From Rhyzopertha dominica (Eukaryota; Arthropoda; Insecta; Coleoptera; Bostrichidae), in the NCBI GenBank assembly GCA_025024175.1, contig QCXZ01000138.1, positions 1,736,002 to 1,800,001 of the forward strand: a stretch of 64,000 nt of DNA, read 5' to 3'. Below, piece after piece: positions 37,014-49,674 of this stretch. The position numbers and the translations under genes were made by a program. The notes under the pieces are model-generated. The model was not told the origin of the DNA and did no database searches. It was given only the letters and a program-made list of their open reading frames with translations. Position 1 is the stretch's first letter. Each line of letters begins with the position of its first letter.

Positions 37014-37745
37014 ATGGCTGTGTTTACTAATGCATTTAGGTAGGCTAAAAAAATTCCAAACCGGAACAAGTTTGTAGACATTCATGATCGAGAGAATCAG
37101 GTTCAGTAGTTCCCGGAAAAAGTGAAATTAGACGGTGTGCATGTAGCAGAAAACCACGAAAAGAATATTCTACTGGAAAACGAATAACATCTTGAAATTA
37201 GGTAAACATCTCTCTCCAGAATCATACATAAGGATGAGATCTACCCGTTCCATCTTCAAAAAATAATATTTGTTTCATTTTATTTTCTGAAGAAACTATT
37301 TTTACCCAAGACGAAAGTCTTANTATGCACNATTTACACCATTATTCGTATGTAGTGACAATCCTAATGTCACAAAGAGGACATCAGCAAAGGTTTAGTA
37401 TACACATTTGGGTTCTTGGCAAGTTTAAGCGGAGAAATTTTTTATTAAATTTCTAGAAAACGCTTTGCCACATCGTTTAAATAATGTTCCTTTAAAGATT
37501 AGGCAAATGTTAAACATGATTGTCCTGTATATTTTAACATAAATGTTGGTGTCTTTCTTGATACTGTTTTTGAGGGCCACTGGATTGGAAGAGGAGGACC
37601 AATTGCGAGCCCATCAGGGGCCCTTGACTTAAACCCTTATGATTTTTGTACAGTGGGATACCAGAAATAATGGGGAGGTGTTTAGCTAAAACTTTTAGTA
37701 TTATTAATAATGCATTTATGGCTAGAGAGGTCATCAAGTGGAGCA
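37014..37745 (+). mobile_element. Mariner-like transposase remnant (GHWIGRGGPI type)
   Basis: A likely start, MAVFTNAFR, lies at 37014 and is soon followed by a stop. Further on, RIIHKDEIYPFHLQ, QRGHQQRFSIHIWVLGKF, NFLENALPHRLNNVPLKIR and EGHWIG appear in shifting frames. They track the transposase family whose intact members carry GHWIGRGGPI and PRSPDLNPLDFFLWGYLK. Stops, frameshifts and two N bases (37323, 37331) show decay. Confidence 0.7.
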
Positions 37746-39904
37746 CTTTTTTGTAGATTTGATTTTGTTGTTAATTTCCACTATTTTATGTGTATCTCTT
37801 CTAAATAACTTATTGATTTTGCATATAATCAAATAATCACTTCTAGTTTTGTTTTATGACATGAATGGTTTTCTTGTTTTATACGTAAAATAAATAAATA
37901 CTTATAGGTATGTGTTGGACTTTATATCTTTGGATATGAGCGTTTTGACGATATTCAGAAAACATTGATTTTTGAACGCCATCACCAAAGTGTTGTAAGC
38001 TCTCTTGGAAAGCATTTTATGAAAGTGATTTATGATAAATTGGCTTAAATAGTTTGCATGGTATGAGGCTGTCGTTTAACTTAATAGAAACTACACACCC
38101 TTTGTATTAAAACACAAAAATATGCGTTAAGTGCTTTTTAAAAGTAGCAAAATCAAACTTAGAAATGTCAATTACGCTAGTTCCACTGTAGCAGTAAAAT
38201 AACGATGCTGCTCATCGTTATATCAGAATAGCATTCTTAAGAGGTTAGATTCCACGAAACATCTTTATTACTTCTCACGGTTGTCGATTCTAAGAATGTT
38301 ACTTTCATGTGCCGAAGGAGACGATTTGGAATGCAAGATATAGATGGTCGTACACTTTTTTTACTTCTTATTTTTTTACCTGTCTAGTTAGCATGGTTTT
38401 TCGTTTCGACAACCAAGCAGGAGCTCAGAGCGAAGCTTATCAATTACAGAGTTTAAAGCGGCAAGAGAAGCGTGAAATAAAAAATAACGAGTAATTATGT
38501 TTGACGGTTGTAAGTAGTGCGTAGGCGACGTTTTGCGATTTCGAATGTTCCCATTCGATTTGTAATAATTGTTTACACTAGCGCTGACATAAAAATGTCC
38601 AGCTTTCCAAGAATAAAGAAGCAAATAAAAATTTACGATATGAGGTTTTAACATTGCAGTGGGGGGAGAGATAAGTGCATTTATGACCGATAAAAGTATT
38701 TGTTCCTTGGAAAAAATACGAATGCATTTCGCCGCTCTTTAGACATGTTTTAATGCACTCTTTTATTTGTCGTTGACCCCTTTTATAGATTAAGAGTACG
38801 AACGAGTTCGTTTACTCTTAAGCGTCTGGCACACATTTTTTTGTTTGACATGTAATCCTTGCTCATCACAACAATACAGCAGTTGAGAACGTCGGGTGTT
38901 TTGCGATAGTGGCCTACTCTTATCGCGCACTTTCCTCAATCGACCTCGCTTGGTCAATATAAAGGAATAATCCAGATCCAAATATTTATTACGGGCAAAC
39001 AGAAGAGTTATAGAACCAGTGAAAAATTGCAAAAATAGTTGTTTTGTAATGACATGTAAAAATTACATTTAGCATTCAAATCCTTACACTGCGTAGAATT
39101 CTTCATGAAAGAAATTCTATAAATTGAGTGACGCTTTAAACAAAAGCCGTTCATTATCGGAATATCCAAGTTTAGATTTTACTTCTTCCGTACACCGAAC
39201 AAGGTGAAATTAACAAAATATTATAACAAGTATGGATGAGTATTAATGCAAAGAAAGAAGAAATTTTCCGCTATGCTTTTTTGATGATTCTTTTCTTGCA
39301 GCCTTGCTCCAAAAAACAGTAACTCAACTATACCAGTTAGATTACCAAAAATTTAAGCCAATAATAGGTTCATCCATCTAGCACATCTACATGTACATGT
39401 CAGCAACATAAAAATGAAGTACACTGCTCAAAATAGTCTAAGGAACTTAAGTTTTTCTGGGTTTTCATTAAATTTGGACCTATTCTAATGTTAACAATAC
39501 TTGCCACTGCAACTTGCAATAACAGCCGAAAGATTGTATAAAAAATTAGACAAAAATTAGAAAAATTATTGGTAATTAAATACAAATTAACTAAAATTTT
39601 ACGAATGATATTGTTGCATCATTCAAAGCACAAATCTTTCCAACCTATTTTCCTCCCATTGTGACAACTCTGTTCAGAAATTCCGAATCGTTTTTGATCT
39701 GCGTTGAAGCATTTCGGAATCCATTTCAGATAAATTCAACAATGTATACCTTTTATAAGGCTCAAACCTTAGGCATGAAATTTTTTACTGACACCCCTGA
39801 AAAGTAAAATGTATTGCTGTGGAAACGGGATGCTCTTATTATACTTTAAATACTAAAGGTTAACTAATTATTTCCTTCTTTTGCAGAAGCCCTTGGTTAA
39901 TTAT

Positions 39905-40205
39905 CCTTGCACTTTTTTTGTGGACTATGGTTCCTTTTCCTAAATAAAAAAACTTGTATTTTTGACTACATTTCGGCTGTATTTTTTTGATTTTAGCCTT
40001 AATCAGGTGTTTAACAATCTTATCAAAGCTCTTTTTAATGACACTGACATACATCAATTTTGACGGACAATAAAGCTTTGATAAGATTGTTAAACACCTG
40101 AAGAAGGCTAAAACCAAAAAAAGACAGCTGAAAGATAGTGAAAAGTACAGGTTTTTTATTTAGAAAAAGGCAGCATAGCCCACAAAAAGAAAATATGAAC
40201 GCAAG
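39905..40205. mobile_element. Foldback/hairpin element
   Basis: The left arm (39905-40030) and right arm (40074-40205) are reverse complements over about 125 bp with some differences, around a 43-bp spacer. The innermost pairing is AACAATCTTATCAAAGCT with its complement. The arms read as similar peptides when translated toward the outside (FDKIVKHLIKAKIKK on the minus strand, FDKIVKHLKKAKTKK on the plus strand). They may therefore derive from a duplicated, inverted transposon end. CACCTGAAGAAGGC in the arm resembles sequence near the ends of Penelope-like elements, which often carry inverted repeats; this link is speculative. Confidence 0.7.
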
Positions 40206-41239
40206 TAAAGGCTAACTATTTATCAATACCTCTCGTAGATACACTTTTCGGCCTGGATGTAGGTTCCATATTTTTTTGTATTTCTTTTAGCAAAAAACTT
40301 AGTACCTATACTTGAAGTGTTATTAATATAATGAACCTCTATTGGAAGCTTTGACAACTATTTGACGTGGAATTGTATTTCTAAATAGGTTTTACTGTAA
40401 ATTTTTTAAGTTAAATACATGTTGGTAACATCAAAGAGAAAGCATTTCTTCCAGTTCGGACTCAAATTATTTGGTCATGCTATAATGGATCCCACTTGCT
40501 TTGCTCAAAAGAATCTCTTCAAATAGCCTTAATGAGACACTAATAACCTTTGTGTAATGTTAAACTATACTTATACAGCCATGAAGCTGCAAATCTGAGT
40601 ATGTACTCGTATCTGTATAGGTTGTCCATGTCTAAAGTTTATTTATATTACTAGTAGGTATATTAAAAAGTTGTTTTATTTTTATAATTTATGAATCTTT
40701 TCTTCCCCTTTCTCCAAGTAAAAGAGTGTTACCCAAAAAGAGGCAATAAATGTATATTCAATAATAAAGAATCTGAACTAGAGCTAGGAAATTTACAAAA
40801 TAGAACAAGTTGTCACAGCAACAGTCAAAGCAATACGACCAGAAAACAGTATTTCTGTTGTTAAAGCACACAGCAAAATTTTATATTGCATCTATGCTTT
40901 TACGCTCCATAGCAGTANCTACTTTGATTTTTGATTATTAATGTCATTTAATTCCCAATAAAAGAAAAAAGCTTAATTTTTTTACTCCAAACAGGTGAGA
41001 TGCGTTGAGGAATAAGTCTGCAAGAGTACGATGGAAATATTTTTAATGGTTCTTATTGTCATTGCAACTTCAAATAAGGAAATATCAGTCATACCATGTG
41101 CGCAATCGTAATTTTCTGATTTGTAAGCATCGAGCGAGAAAACTGGTCAGAAGAATGGTGAATAAAATACGCAGAAAACATGCACATATTAATGCCGATT
41201 GATTCATAAGAACCAACCCGATTTAATCTCGTCTATCCT

Positions 41240-41600
41240 TAACTCTTTCTCGCAAAAGGCAGGGCGGGACATAGCAATAGCGCAGTATGCGTTCAGCTAT
41301 CTTCGGGGTCAATCACTCGCGCTAAAATGCATATTGCATATTTGTTTTTTATATCTCATTGTATTGCGTTATTTGCAGTCTATGTTTGTTGAGACTGCTT
41401 GCGAAAAAACTATCCCGCATTTCACCCACCCCGACCATTATCAGTTAGTGCTGCACACCTGAGAAATGGGTAAGTGAGTTTCTCGGTAAAACGGCGCATT
41501 TTTATTGTTCAGGCCAGACATGCGGCACTGTTATTTTCGGCATTATCGCGTGTACGCGTCATTTTGGATAAGGGCAATGTTTTTTCGCTAGCGGTAGGTC
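41240..41600. promoter_or_regulatory. Less AT-rich intronic block, candidate regulatory DNA
   Basis: Composition rises in GC here, with words such as CGCGTGTACGCGTCATTTTG near 41548-41567. A short open frame at 41199-41462 does not look like a known protein. Regulatory function is inferred from composition only. Confidence 0.2.
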
Positions 41601-42037
41601 AGTCAACCCGAAATTTATCTCGAGTATTTTTATAAACAAGATANTGGAGGTTCCACGAATATTTTTCTGCACATAAATTGCGTCTGCGATTGCAGGTTCG
41701 ATGGTTTAGAGTTGATAGAAGGATGACACGTGTGAATAAAATATTCATTTGTAGGTGACGTCCGTCCTTGACACTGGAGAACCGTCAATTTTTTTAGATG
41801 TCGTCGGCGGCTGTATTTGTTGATGTTAATATTGTCGCAAGCTCCTGGCATACATTAAAGTTTGGTATTGTAGTAAAACAATGTATGTCTCAAAATAGAG
41901 TCGTCATAGACCCACGCAGAAAAATTCATAATTCTAGAACTATTCAAGATATCTTAACTCACGTCGGAGTCGGTATCCCATCGCCTACTACGATTTTTTG
42001 AAAATGACAAATTATAAATGACAATAATTCGACTATA

Positions 42038-43264
42038 TCATTGCATGGCATTTTTATGAGATTTTTGCTGATATAAGTAGGTCGTTGTCGTTAAATTTGT
42101 CACTGTATATTTTCACTAATTGTAGACATCTAATTACCAATAAAGAATTTCAGTCGGGAATGTGATTACTGTGTTGGTAAAGCTAACGGAAATCTTGTAT
42201 TACCAAGCGTAATTCTCCATTACAAAAGTCAAGAGTTCGGTTTGATAATGTTTCTTATATATAAAAAAAGAAATTGCTGTTGGTCGAATCGCTGAGGAAA
42301 ATGAATTGCAAGTTTTACTGATGCTACAGGTACATTTTCACTAAACACAAGGGAAATAGTAGAGGAAACGGATATTTCTCAAACAGAATATATCGAAACA
42401 TAAAATTTCCATTCTTATCATTTAAATTTACATCAAGGATTGTATAGAGTTGAGTTGCGTTTGTATTCAAATTAATGGCATGATTGATGAGAATAATAAT
42501 CCTTTAAACAAAACTATGTTTTCATAACAAGCATTATTATACATCGAAAATCCTCACTGGTTAAGACTGTTGATCACCAAAAGGGTGGTCGCTTAATGTT
42601 TGGGGATGAATCCATAAAAATCACATTATTCCACCATACTTTTTCGACATTGTGCTGAATGGTGAAAGGTATTTACATTTTCTTCGCGAACATTTTTCCA
42701 CAGTTTTAGAAGAAGTGGATCTGAACAGACCATGTAGTTGCAACTCGATGGCGTTCCAGTGCATAATCATAGTATAGTGTGAAAATTTTTAGTCCATCCT
42801 ATCCTAATGGTTGGATAGGCAGATGAGGTACTATTCCTTGGCCTGTGCGATCACCAGATTTCTTTGGGGGCAGATGACATGAAAGACATTATCACGAAAT
42901 CCTTCCATTCAAATGATGGAGCAACGCTTGCTAGAGTTCGAAGCCCATTTGTATTAAATGGTGCTGACCTATTCTATGTTTATAAAAATGCTGATTTATA
43001 AATACAGCCTTTTCTCAAAACTTTTACAATAATTGTTGCCTGTGTGATGTACACCTGTTTCTATAAAATTTTATTTTGTTGATACTTATTTTTTTCAGAA
43101 TTGAACGGATGTGACAAATTTAACGACAGCGGCTACCTACTCGATGTCGTATGTTTTTTTTTTCGAAAAAACCGCCAACAAATCTTATTTAAAAAAAATC
43201 TCACAAATTGTAGATCCCACCAATCCAATATCGCCAAAAAACTCATAAAAATGCCATGCAGTGA
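42038..43264 (+). mobile_element. Full-length but dead mariner-like element with TA duplication
   Basis: The element starts TCATTGCATGGCATTTTTAT (plus GAG) and ends with the complement of TCACTGCATGGCATTTTTAT (plus GAG). TA stands on both sides (42036-42037 and 43265-43266), the mariner target duplication. Deeper in, both ends share GTCGTTAAATTTGTCAC. Length is 1227 bp, usual for mariner. The transposase is readable in pieces: ENPHW-like at 42550, NVWGGI-like at 42598, DIVLNGERYLHFLREHFSTV at 42648-42707, then LQLDGVPVHNHSIV. Many stops and frameshifts make it inactive. Confidence 0.85.
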
Positions 43265-43746
43265 TAATAAATAAAATACAGGATGCTGTATTTGAAACAG
43301 TCCAGTTATTGTTTTTTGCGGTTTGCCATTTTCAAAATGACTCCGAGTTTGCTAAAGTTTAACAATTCGACTGTAAAAAATAGTGAAGTTATCTTGAATA
43401 GTTATGAATTTTGACACAAAAACTATTGCAGACAAGTATAAGAAACCAGAAATGTAACAAAAATTAGAGGTTTTCGATTAAAAATAAAACAGAACTTAAT
43501 TGTGTATATTATTCTGGAACATTCTGAATATAAATAGAAATATTTTTAGAACGTATCTCCCTGTCGGACCCAATATTTAAGAAAAAAATTAAAGCGACAG
43601 CTCGTATAGAAAAAAGTTATGAGCTTTTGCTCGCAGTCCTGGGTCACCCCATACCCCATACATTTAAAAAATATGTATATATCATACACCTACAACAGAG
43701 GACAAATGTTTGGTGAAAAAGTTTACACAATTAAAAAGTCCAAATT

Positions 43747-43935
43747 GTGTATCATCTTTACCGCACTCAGCTACATCAAGAACTGTTGGTTAATGATATC
43801 GAAAACAAACGACTGTTTTGTGAATTGACTCACAAAATACGTGAAGATGGCGGGTTTTTAAATTTTTTCGTTAGGCAGTACTTCATCGTCACAGATCTGT
43901 TAACCGACAAAACATACACTATTAAGCTGAAATAA
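43747..43935 (+). mobile_element. Second mariner-like fragment downstream
   Basis: The frame reads LHQELLVNDIENKRLFCELT and then HKIREDGGFLNFFVR, and continues to a stop at 43935. This resembles the segment just before the second catalytic Asp in mariner-like transposases (family pattern: LxxxDYxxRxxFCEWxxxKIREDxxFLNxVLF). The catalytic Asp region itself is altered or absent. It lies about 480 bp beyond the complete element above and looks like a different copy. Confidence 0.5.
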
Positions 43936-46900
43936 ATCGACACTATGACAAGATGATAAAGCTTACCTACAAAGCTGTTTAAGAACTTTTAAAAGAAAAG
44001 TTTTTAACCAGTTGATTGTGGAGGACCTGTTCATATAAATGCCCTCTACATCATTTGACTTCACAAAACCAGATACACATAAATACAAAAGTTTTCCTTC
44101 TCGCGTTATATCTGTTTTGCAGAAAAATTATCAATGTTCGAAGTTATTAAAAGTGTAAAAGAAAGTAATTAAGCTATACAGGTACAGCCTAAAAAGAAAG
44201 AAAACTGCTCTATACTATATATTTTTTAACTTTGGATACCCTGTATGGTTTTGAAGGAACTGCAAACGTCATTTTTAACAAAAAATTGTAGACAAGGCTA
44301 GAACGGTCCAGTAAGGACCAGCACGTAACAGCAGAAAGATACAGGGTGTTTTACTCAAAGTAAAACGTTAAGCGAGCATTTCCGGTATAAATGAGTTAGC
44401 TATAATTAAAATATTCATAGAATATGCTGTATATGAATAGATTTGATATAAAATATGTTTTCATGTTTGCTATAATACAGAAGCTATGGAACCTATATTA
44501 TATGTAGAAAAAATGTAATGTCCCCTATTTTAGAAACAAAATATATGGTAAGCTTATGCTAATTAACGTTGGAAAATATCCGCACATATCTTAACCACAA
44601 CAATTACCGAGACAGTGGACACGCGTTTCGTCGAATGTGTATTATTTATTGACAACATATAATTACTTCATTTGCGTAAAATTATTACCTTAAAACAGTG
44701 TCAATAGGTTTCCCATGGCTGCAAAATTTCCAAAAGTGGAACAAGGCCTAAACATTTGATCATCTTGGCCAACTCACAAACGTCCGCTAATCTCCGCCTG
44801 GAGACCGTGCTTTGTACTGCTCGTTAGCTACCGTTGTTAGGAGCAAATAGACGATTATGCGTTTCACAAAAGTTTTTGAAAAGCAGCTGCTAAGCAACGA
44901 TAATAGAGTGAAGTCTTCCCATGATCCAAATATTGCAATAATTATGTACCTAATTTTTTACGTTATTCTGGACAGCAGATCAATAGTAAAAAGAATACTA
45001 GTCATACACTCGATATGCATCTAAACATTAACCGTTGCAGTCAATAAACTATGAAAGTGATGTTAAGGTCGCGTCGGTTTGGATAATCAAACAATGCTGT
45101 TTCATACATGATATTTGGCAACGCAGGTATATATTAGTTGAATTCGAGAATAATTAATTGTCCTGATTAGCACCATAATTTGATACCTGTAGTTTATAGT
45201 TAATAAAGGTTAACACTAATCAAGCTTTGTTAATTCATGAAACATTTCCTTTAAAAGTCTTTAATTCTTGAATTTATAACAATAACAAATTAGTAAATAT
45301 TACCTGAATTTCTTATTTATTTGGTTTACCAGGAAACTGTTAGCTTCAAAGGAAAAGCGTAGGTGGATTTTTGATAATTTTATTTAAGTAGTAAACAGAA
45401 CTTTAAGTAACATAGAATTAAATTTAAAAAAAAATACAAAAATCCTAATAATACGAAGTTGTGTAAAATAATTGTACATAGAGTTATATATTTTTATTAA
45501 ATATATATCGTTTCACACTTAATATCATATCGCGCTGTTTTTCATTTTTCTTTTAACGGCTACAATTCGTTTAATCTTCTTATTGAATAATTTTTGTAAA
45601 GCGAAGTCCAAATTATGAACATATTATCGCAAAACAAACAAAAGCAGAAGCTGCATTCAAAGCAGATATTAAAAGACGCCGATATTATTTCAAATGCAGT
45701 CGTAGGGTTCTACAATCGGACTACAACCAGAATTTTTCATGTTTTCATAAAAAAGTTGTCCTAGAAGCTTATTTTGAATAAAGTGAAGGCATGAACTTAG
45801 AATATAACTTGTGTAGCAGGAGACGTCTTTTGTAAAATCGTAGTACACACTTTTTGGCCTTTGTATTGTTGCTCCAGGAGATCTATTTCTCACAGATGAA
45901 TATATGTCTCTGCTAATGGTGAATGATTTTCGATAACTAAACAAAAAAAGCTGTTTTAATGCATTACCGTTGGCGATTAAAGAAGTGAATATTGATATAT
46001 TTCAGTCACAATATTGACTGAAGTCAGGAAGACCTTAACAATAAGAGTGAGACACTCTTTAGTCATCTAAAAACAAAATTGAAATTTGAAACTAATTACG
46101 AAAGTCAAATCATTTTTAATAAAATATTTGAATATTCTATTGAATTGAGTGATTTAAATCAGCCAATTACTTCGTATGGTAGTAATGCTGCTAAAGAAAT
46201 CATCCATTTTGTTGAACATAACTATACACGTCCAGGGTGAACCGTAAATTACTTTAAATAGTGGAAATATTTAGACATTTCCAAAAACTGGTAAGCTTTT
46301 GTTTGCATGGTATAGCGCAAGGAAAATAATGTATTTGTAATGACAAGAAGACTGCAAACAAAATCATAGAAATCCTTGACCTTATGACATAGATTTAAAG
46401 GGATCAAATCGGATGATCATGGTGGGCATTCAAGTGTTCTACGTTTACAAATCTAATTACGTAAAAATCTATGATTTAACTAACTTTTTACATTAAGGCG
46501 AAATGCGGTGGGGCTCTATCGTGTTGGTAAAACAATTAATATTCACATATTATTTTATTTCCTTCAACTGCTTATCGATTTCCTTTTTATTCTTTTCTGA
46601 TTAGTCGATCAATTACATTTTCAACCATTTAAGAAAGAACGTGCATTCATGGCTAAAGCAAATAGTCTTCTGTCAAGGTCATTTTCGTCGTGATACTGGA
46701 TAGTTCTTATCTCATAGGGATTGATTTTGTACCTTAATTAGAAAATTCAGTGGCTGTATAAATGCTACACAAGTAGCTAGTTGGATCCATTGCAAAATGA
46801 CCAAGTTACTCAAGCTCGGCCACATAATTAACTACCCTATTTGCTACCATTTTTTATTGAATACAGTGTCTTGGAAGCCAAGACTGTACCTAGCGTCCAC

Positions 46901-47468
46901 ATTATTAGAGTGCTGTCGTTAAACACTCTTGTTGTCTCACGAGAATTGTAAATAAAAATTATCTTTACCGTATTGGCAGTTGAATAAACCATTTTCACCC
47001 TGATTGAGGCTAGAACGGTCTTATTTTAAAAAAAACTAGTGCGATTTTTTAAATGTATGTCGACGAAAAACTGATCATAATAAAAAAGCGTATAAAAAGT
47101 TGGAAAAAAACTCAAAGCAGATATCTAATCAATTCAGTAGAAATTTTCTGGTTACAATTTCAATTTCAGTAATGCGGAAAGAAAGTTTTAAGTTTTCCGG
47201 GCGTCTTAATTATAGGTAGCTTTTTTTTAAGTACAACGAGAGAATAAGTTGTCCTCTTGTCACCAAAAGTCGAACTGTTTTTGGATTGTTTCAAACTTTT
47301 CCTGTATTTGAAGTATTTAACGTGTGATGTCTTAGATCAAGTTGTATTGTCGCAAATGCACATTTTAACAAATAAGTAAAGAATTTAAAAAGTGCTGCAC
47401 ATATTGTAAGCAATTAATTTTGTTATATACGAATGCACAGAACAAACTCTCACCAACTATAATTTCAG

Positions 47469-49674
47469 TTCTGATTTTAGAGCGAAGCCTAGGATGTCCG
47501 CAGTGGCCGGAAGACGGACGTACACCGAAGACGAACTCCAGGCGGCCCTGAGAGACATACAGTCGGGGAAGCTGGGTACGAGAAGAGCAGCTGTCATATA
47601 CGGCATACCCCGCTCCACACTTAGGAATAAGGTATACAAACTGGCCTTAGAAAGAGAACGTGAATCACATCTAAATCCTTCAACGCCTATCAAGCTGGAC
47701 GACGAGGAGGGCATGGACGACGACAAGGAACTATCGGGAGCGGAAGAGGAGAAGGAAGTGGAGAAGGCGTTGCAGGGGCCCCTGCTGTCCATGGCGGACA
47801 TCCTGCGGTTCTCGAACATTGACAACCCGGAGGCTCTGAAAAGTCTGTTCCAAAAGGACAAGGAAGCTCAGGACATGTGGTCGGGTTTGGAGCACAGTTC
47901 CCTGGGGCCGTACGTCCAGAACCTTTTGCTGGCTTCTGGCGGCCTCCTAACCGCCCAGAAGTCCCCGGATAGTGAATTAAACCCCATGTTGCCGGAAGTC
48001 GTCAAAAGAATGCTGGTGCAGGAACAGCTCCTCAAGGAACAGCAGAGGTTGCACCACAACAACGGAGACAGCGAGAGAATCTCCAGGCCAAGTCCTTCCA
48101 ACTCGGTAGCGATGAAGACGGACAAGTCCAGGTCCGAATCTGATATGGAAACAGAAGAATCACCTTCGAATGTGATACTAAAAATTCCGTCCTTCAAGCC
48201 GACAACCAGTAAAAACGGTTGCGACCTGTTCAAAAACTCTGAATCGGGTAACATTGTGTCGCCACCCATAACCAGTGATTCGTGTTCGCCACCCATCTTA
48301 CCTGGTAAGGGGATGACCCTCAAGGACGTGAAAGACGCGATAGCGCAGAGCATCAGTCAAAAGTTCCAACAGAACATGGAACCGGCCAGAAGACCCATCA
48401 TGGAAATGGATTTCAAGAGAGGGGGCTACACACCACCTCTAGGAGGTATTTCGGTGGTGAAAAGCCAGCCCGAAATTCCTCGACCAGCCTATCAGCCGCC
48501 TCCTCAAAACAAACCACAGCAGAACGCGACAGGTACAGGTACAACTGGTGGTAAGGGTACGAGACCGAAAAGGGGGAAATACAGAAACTACGACAGGGAC
48601 AGTCTGGTTGAAGCTGTGCGAGCAGTTCAGAGGGGAGAAATGTCAGTTCACAGGGCCGGAAGTTACTACGGTGTTCCGCATTCCACGTTAGAATACAAAG
48701 TGAAAGAAAGACACTTGATGAGACCCAGAAAACGTGACCCAAAACCGAACCCGGTGGACGAGAAAATAGCTTCGCTCAAACAGAACGACATGCGTAACGC
48801 TGCGGACAAAATGAAGCCCGTCATGAAACCTCCTCAGAAGTTTCCACCGACGTCTCCTAACGGCATGAAAATCCCGATGTTCGATCCCAACATGCCGCCT
48901 CTCGCCGGATACAATCCGCCACCATTCCCATTCTGGACCCATCCAGGTTTTCATCCCATTCCTTTAGAGTACGGAAGAAACCCCACCGCGCCATTCCAAC
49001 CCAACCACCCCGAATTTTTCGCCGCGTCACAGATGATGCAGAAGCTACAAGAAGAGTCGTCGAGAACGCACGGGTCCCCTTCGACGCCGACTCCCGCCCT
49101 TGCCAAGAGCGCCCGACAGATGGCGGAATCCCTGCTGGACGGCAGCAGCGCCAACGGTTCCTTCTTGGACGGCATCATCAGGTCCAGCTTAGAATCCGGC
49201 GTTCCATCCGCCGACGAAAAGATGAACAAGGAAGACAAGAACGTGGCACCGGAGAACATGTCGAACAAGGCACTCCTCGACCAACTCTGCAGGAACAGCA
49301 GGCTGACTCCATTGCCGAGGCCCAACGCGGCGGAATCGGCGACCAACGACGACCCGCTGAGGAAGGGCGGCAGTCCCTTCCAAGACGAGAACTCGAGAAG
49401 AGGAAGCACGCCGAACGCTTGCGACCAAGACAATTCCAACACGATAGAGCTGTCTAACGATTCGACAGAGTCGAACGAGCGACGGAACGCGGAGGACGAC
49501 AGAAAGTCGACGCCGCCTGCTCGCATCTACCTTAAGCAAGAACTCACGAAACCGGAAAACCTAAAACCCGAGATGCTGGTACGTTTCCGGGAGGTTCTGA
49601 ACGACGCCGACCGGAACGGTATTGGCGAGAGCATAACTGGAAGTGCCTCAGAATCTGATGCGGCTCAAGACTGA
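47469..49674 (+). CDS. E93: E93 main DNA-binding exon (two pipsqueak HTH domains)
   Basis: This exon carries the DNA-binding core of E93. Counting from the ATG at 47494 (726 codons), the first pipsqueak-type HTH spans residues 6-55 ([20 protein letters not shown], then [20 protein letters not shown]). The conserved [10 protein letters not shown] is at 228-237 and [19 protein letters not shown] at 275-293. The second HTH is at 358-408 ([20 protein letters not shown], then [20 protein letters not shown]). [16 protein letters not shown] follows at 595-610, and a SUMO-like LKQE at 680-683. Two acceptors, at 47468 and 47480, both keep the frame after 29960 and differ by four residues (SSDFRAKPR versus RAKPR). 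The stop is TGA ending at 49674. No intact LxxLL nuclear-receptor box is seen; LKSLF at 115-119 is the nearest. Family identification is firm. Confidence 0.95.

Larger units (their letters stand above)
29961..47468 (+). other. E93 intron (about 17.5 kb)
   Basis: This intron is bounded by GTAGGT and by an acceptor ending at 47468 or 47480. Named contents are the YqaJ-like repeat, Penelope-like piece, several mariner copies, the self-nested repeat and the foldback. Elsewhere, as at 33900-34140, 34400-35700, 38050-39900, 40210-41200 and 43940-47400, I see only AT-rich sequence with short frames. GC-richer blocks occur at 34150-34360 and 41240-41600. Confidence 0.8.

Noticed and set aside
47457..49539. 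Long minus-strand open frames (up to 191 codons) opposite the E93 exon
   Set aside because: They are antisense shadows of a GC-rich, conserved coding exon. Their products are Ser/Leu-rich with no family resemblance.
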